A DNA stretch of 64,000 nt from JAMXLO01 sp963696645 (GTDB lineage Bacteria; Pseudomonadota; Alphaproteobacteria; Acetobacterales; Acetobacteraceae), in the NCBI GenBank assembly GCA_963696645.1, contig CAVOKY010000011.1:62001-126000 (forward strand), given 5' to 3'. The first letter of the stretch is position 1. Each line of letters begins with the position of its first letter. A program made the position numbers and the translations under genes. Below the pieces are notes generated by a model. The model searched no databases, was not told the origin of the DNA, and saw only the letters and a list, made by a program, of their open reading frames with translations. Below are positions 63,279-64,000 of this stretch, piece by piece.

Positions 63279-64000
63279 GTGGCGAAACAGATTCTTTGTG
63301 GCTTTGGCGTGGACATCGATGCGGTCGCCGGTTGGCTCGGCTCCTATGGCGGCGAGGATTCTCCCTCCGACATCCAACGCGGGATGTTCGCCGGCGAGGT
63401 GGGCGTGCCGAGGCTCCTGAAACTGTTCGACAAGTTCAAGCTCAAGGCGAGCTGGTTCATTCCCGGTCATTCGATCGAGACCTTCCCCGAACAAACCGGG
63501 ATGATCGTCACCGCGGGGCACGAGATCGGCGCGCACGGCTATTCGCACGAGAACCCGGTGGCGATGACGCGGCGGCAGGAAGAGGACGTGCTGAAGAAGT
63601 CAATCGAACTGATCGAAAAATTCTCCGGCAAGAAGCCGCGCGGCTATGTGGCGCCATGGTGGGAGATGTCGGCGGTGACCGCGGAGCTCTTGCTGCAGAA
63701 TGGGTTTCGGTACGATCACAGCCAAGCCTATCACGACTTCCTGCCGTTCTATGCACGGGTCGGAGATTCCTGGACCAAGATCGACTATTCAAAACAGGCG
63801 GCCGATTGGATGCATCCGTTGCAGCGCGGCAAGGAGGTCGATCTGGTGGAGATCGGCGCCAACTGGTACGTGGACGATCTGCCGCCGATGATGTTCATCA
63901 AGAAGTCGCCGAACAGCCACGGCTTCGTCAATCCGCGGCATCTGGAGGAGATGTGGCGGGACGAATTCGATTGGGTCTATCGCGAGATGGACTATGCGGT
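63279..64000 (+). CDS. Polysaccharide-deacetylase family protein, PuuE-like (3' end outside window)
   Basis: Starts at GTG 63279 with AAGGAG about 9 nt upstream; the frame is open to the window end (240 codons seen). CGFGVDIDAVAGW carries the metal Asp pair of the NodB fold, and EIGAHGYSHENPVAMTRRQE is the H-x3-H motif. ASWFIPGHSIETFPEQT and GYVAPWWEMSAVTAELLLQ are also typical. This branch includes PuuE allantoinases and imidase-like C-N hydrolases as well as sugar deacetylases. It is divergent from the molybdenum hydroxylase gene, which would fit heterocycle breakdown. Confidence 0.88.
   Translation, partial: MAKQILCGFGVDIDAVAGWLGSYGGEDSPSDIQRGMFAGEVGVPRLLKLFDKFKLKASWFIPGHSIETFPEQTGMIVTAGHEIGAHGYSHENPVAMTRRQEEDVLKKSIELIEKFSGKKPRGYVAPWWEMSAVTAELLLQNGFRYDHSQAYHDFLPFYARVGDSWTKIDYSKQAADWMHPLQRGKEVDLVEIGANWYVDDLPPMMFIKKSPNSHGFVNPRHLEEMWRDEFDWVYREMDYA

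Noticed and set aside
1..64000. CRISPR arrays, tRNA, rRNA, prophage modules
   Set aside because: No regularly spaced repeats, no cas-like genes, no tRNA or rRNA sequence recognised, and no phage structural genes.

Overview
The window is a GC-rich piece of a bacterial chromosome. It has Gram-negative features: HlyD/DevC-type envelope export, a PEP-CTERM protein with an exosortase-associated acyltransferase, and the order miaB-phoH-ybeY-corC typical of Alphaproteobacteria. Codon use and the IS repertoire fit an alphaproteobacterium, perhaps Rhodospirillales/Acetobacteraceae. That placement is an inference; there is no rRNA or other marker in the window.

Layout. 1-9.6 kb is intact metabolism: the end of an unrecognised protein, an amidohydrolase, a MetE-like zinc methyltransferase, then a sugar-acid catabolic set. 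In that set a GntR repressor, a ManD-like dehydratase and a uronate-dehydrogenase-like SDR face a sugar ABC importer (binding protein plus two permeases, no ATPase). A perfect 12-bp palindrome lies between the two divergent units. 9.6-10.3 kb holds decayed gene fragments. 10.4-14.2 kb is the housekeeping operon miaB-phoH-ybeY-corC, translationally coupled and read leftwards.

14.4-24.3 kb is an insertion-sequence zone: a DDE element with 19-bp inverted repeats, an IS91 remnant, two IS110/IS1111-type copies in inverted orientation around a broken IS66 element, a 48-bp-arm palindrome, and an IS630 element sitting in a second IS66 remnant. 24.6-35.7 kb is a cell-surface/lipid-like accessory region: TPR-sulfotransferase, broken methyltransferase, PEP-CTERM protein, VAO-type flavoenzyme, membrane protein, PEP-CTERM-associated acyltransferase, and a DevABC-type exporter whose ATPase gene carries a one-base insertion.

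35.9-45.3 kb is a second IS zone: a second palindrome, an IS256 remnant, mosaic debris, an IS1634 element split by a complete IS66, and an IS630. 45.3-52.3 kb carries small accessory genes (dimeric-barrel protein, DUF1993, a small two-gene unit, cupin, quinone reductase, GNAT) and an HpcH/HpaI aldolase split by IS5. 52.7-60.3 kb is one GMC oxidoreductase gene broken into three pieces by an IS3 and by a 4.7-kb IS1595-type element. That element carries its own transposase and a membrane-protein passenger, and has itself taken an IS4 and an ISAzo13. 60.7-64 kb has a frameshifted molybdenum hydroxylase and a polysaccharide-deacetylase/PuuE-like gene cut by the window end.

Main theme: catabolic accessory genes are being dismantled by nested transposition and one-base frameshifts, while the housekeeping and sugar-acid loci remain intact. 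The most interesting leads are the IS1595 passenger element, the two related palindromes with paired DnaA-box sequences, and the two IS1111-type copies that are almost identical except for seven substitutions within 17 bp at the end of the transposase gene.
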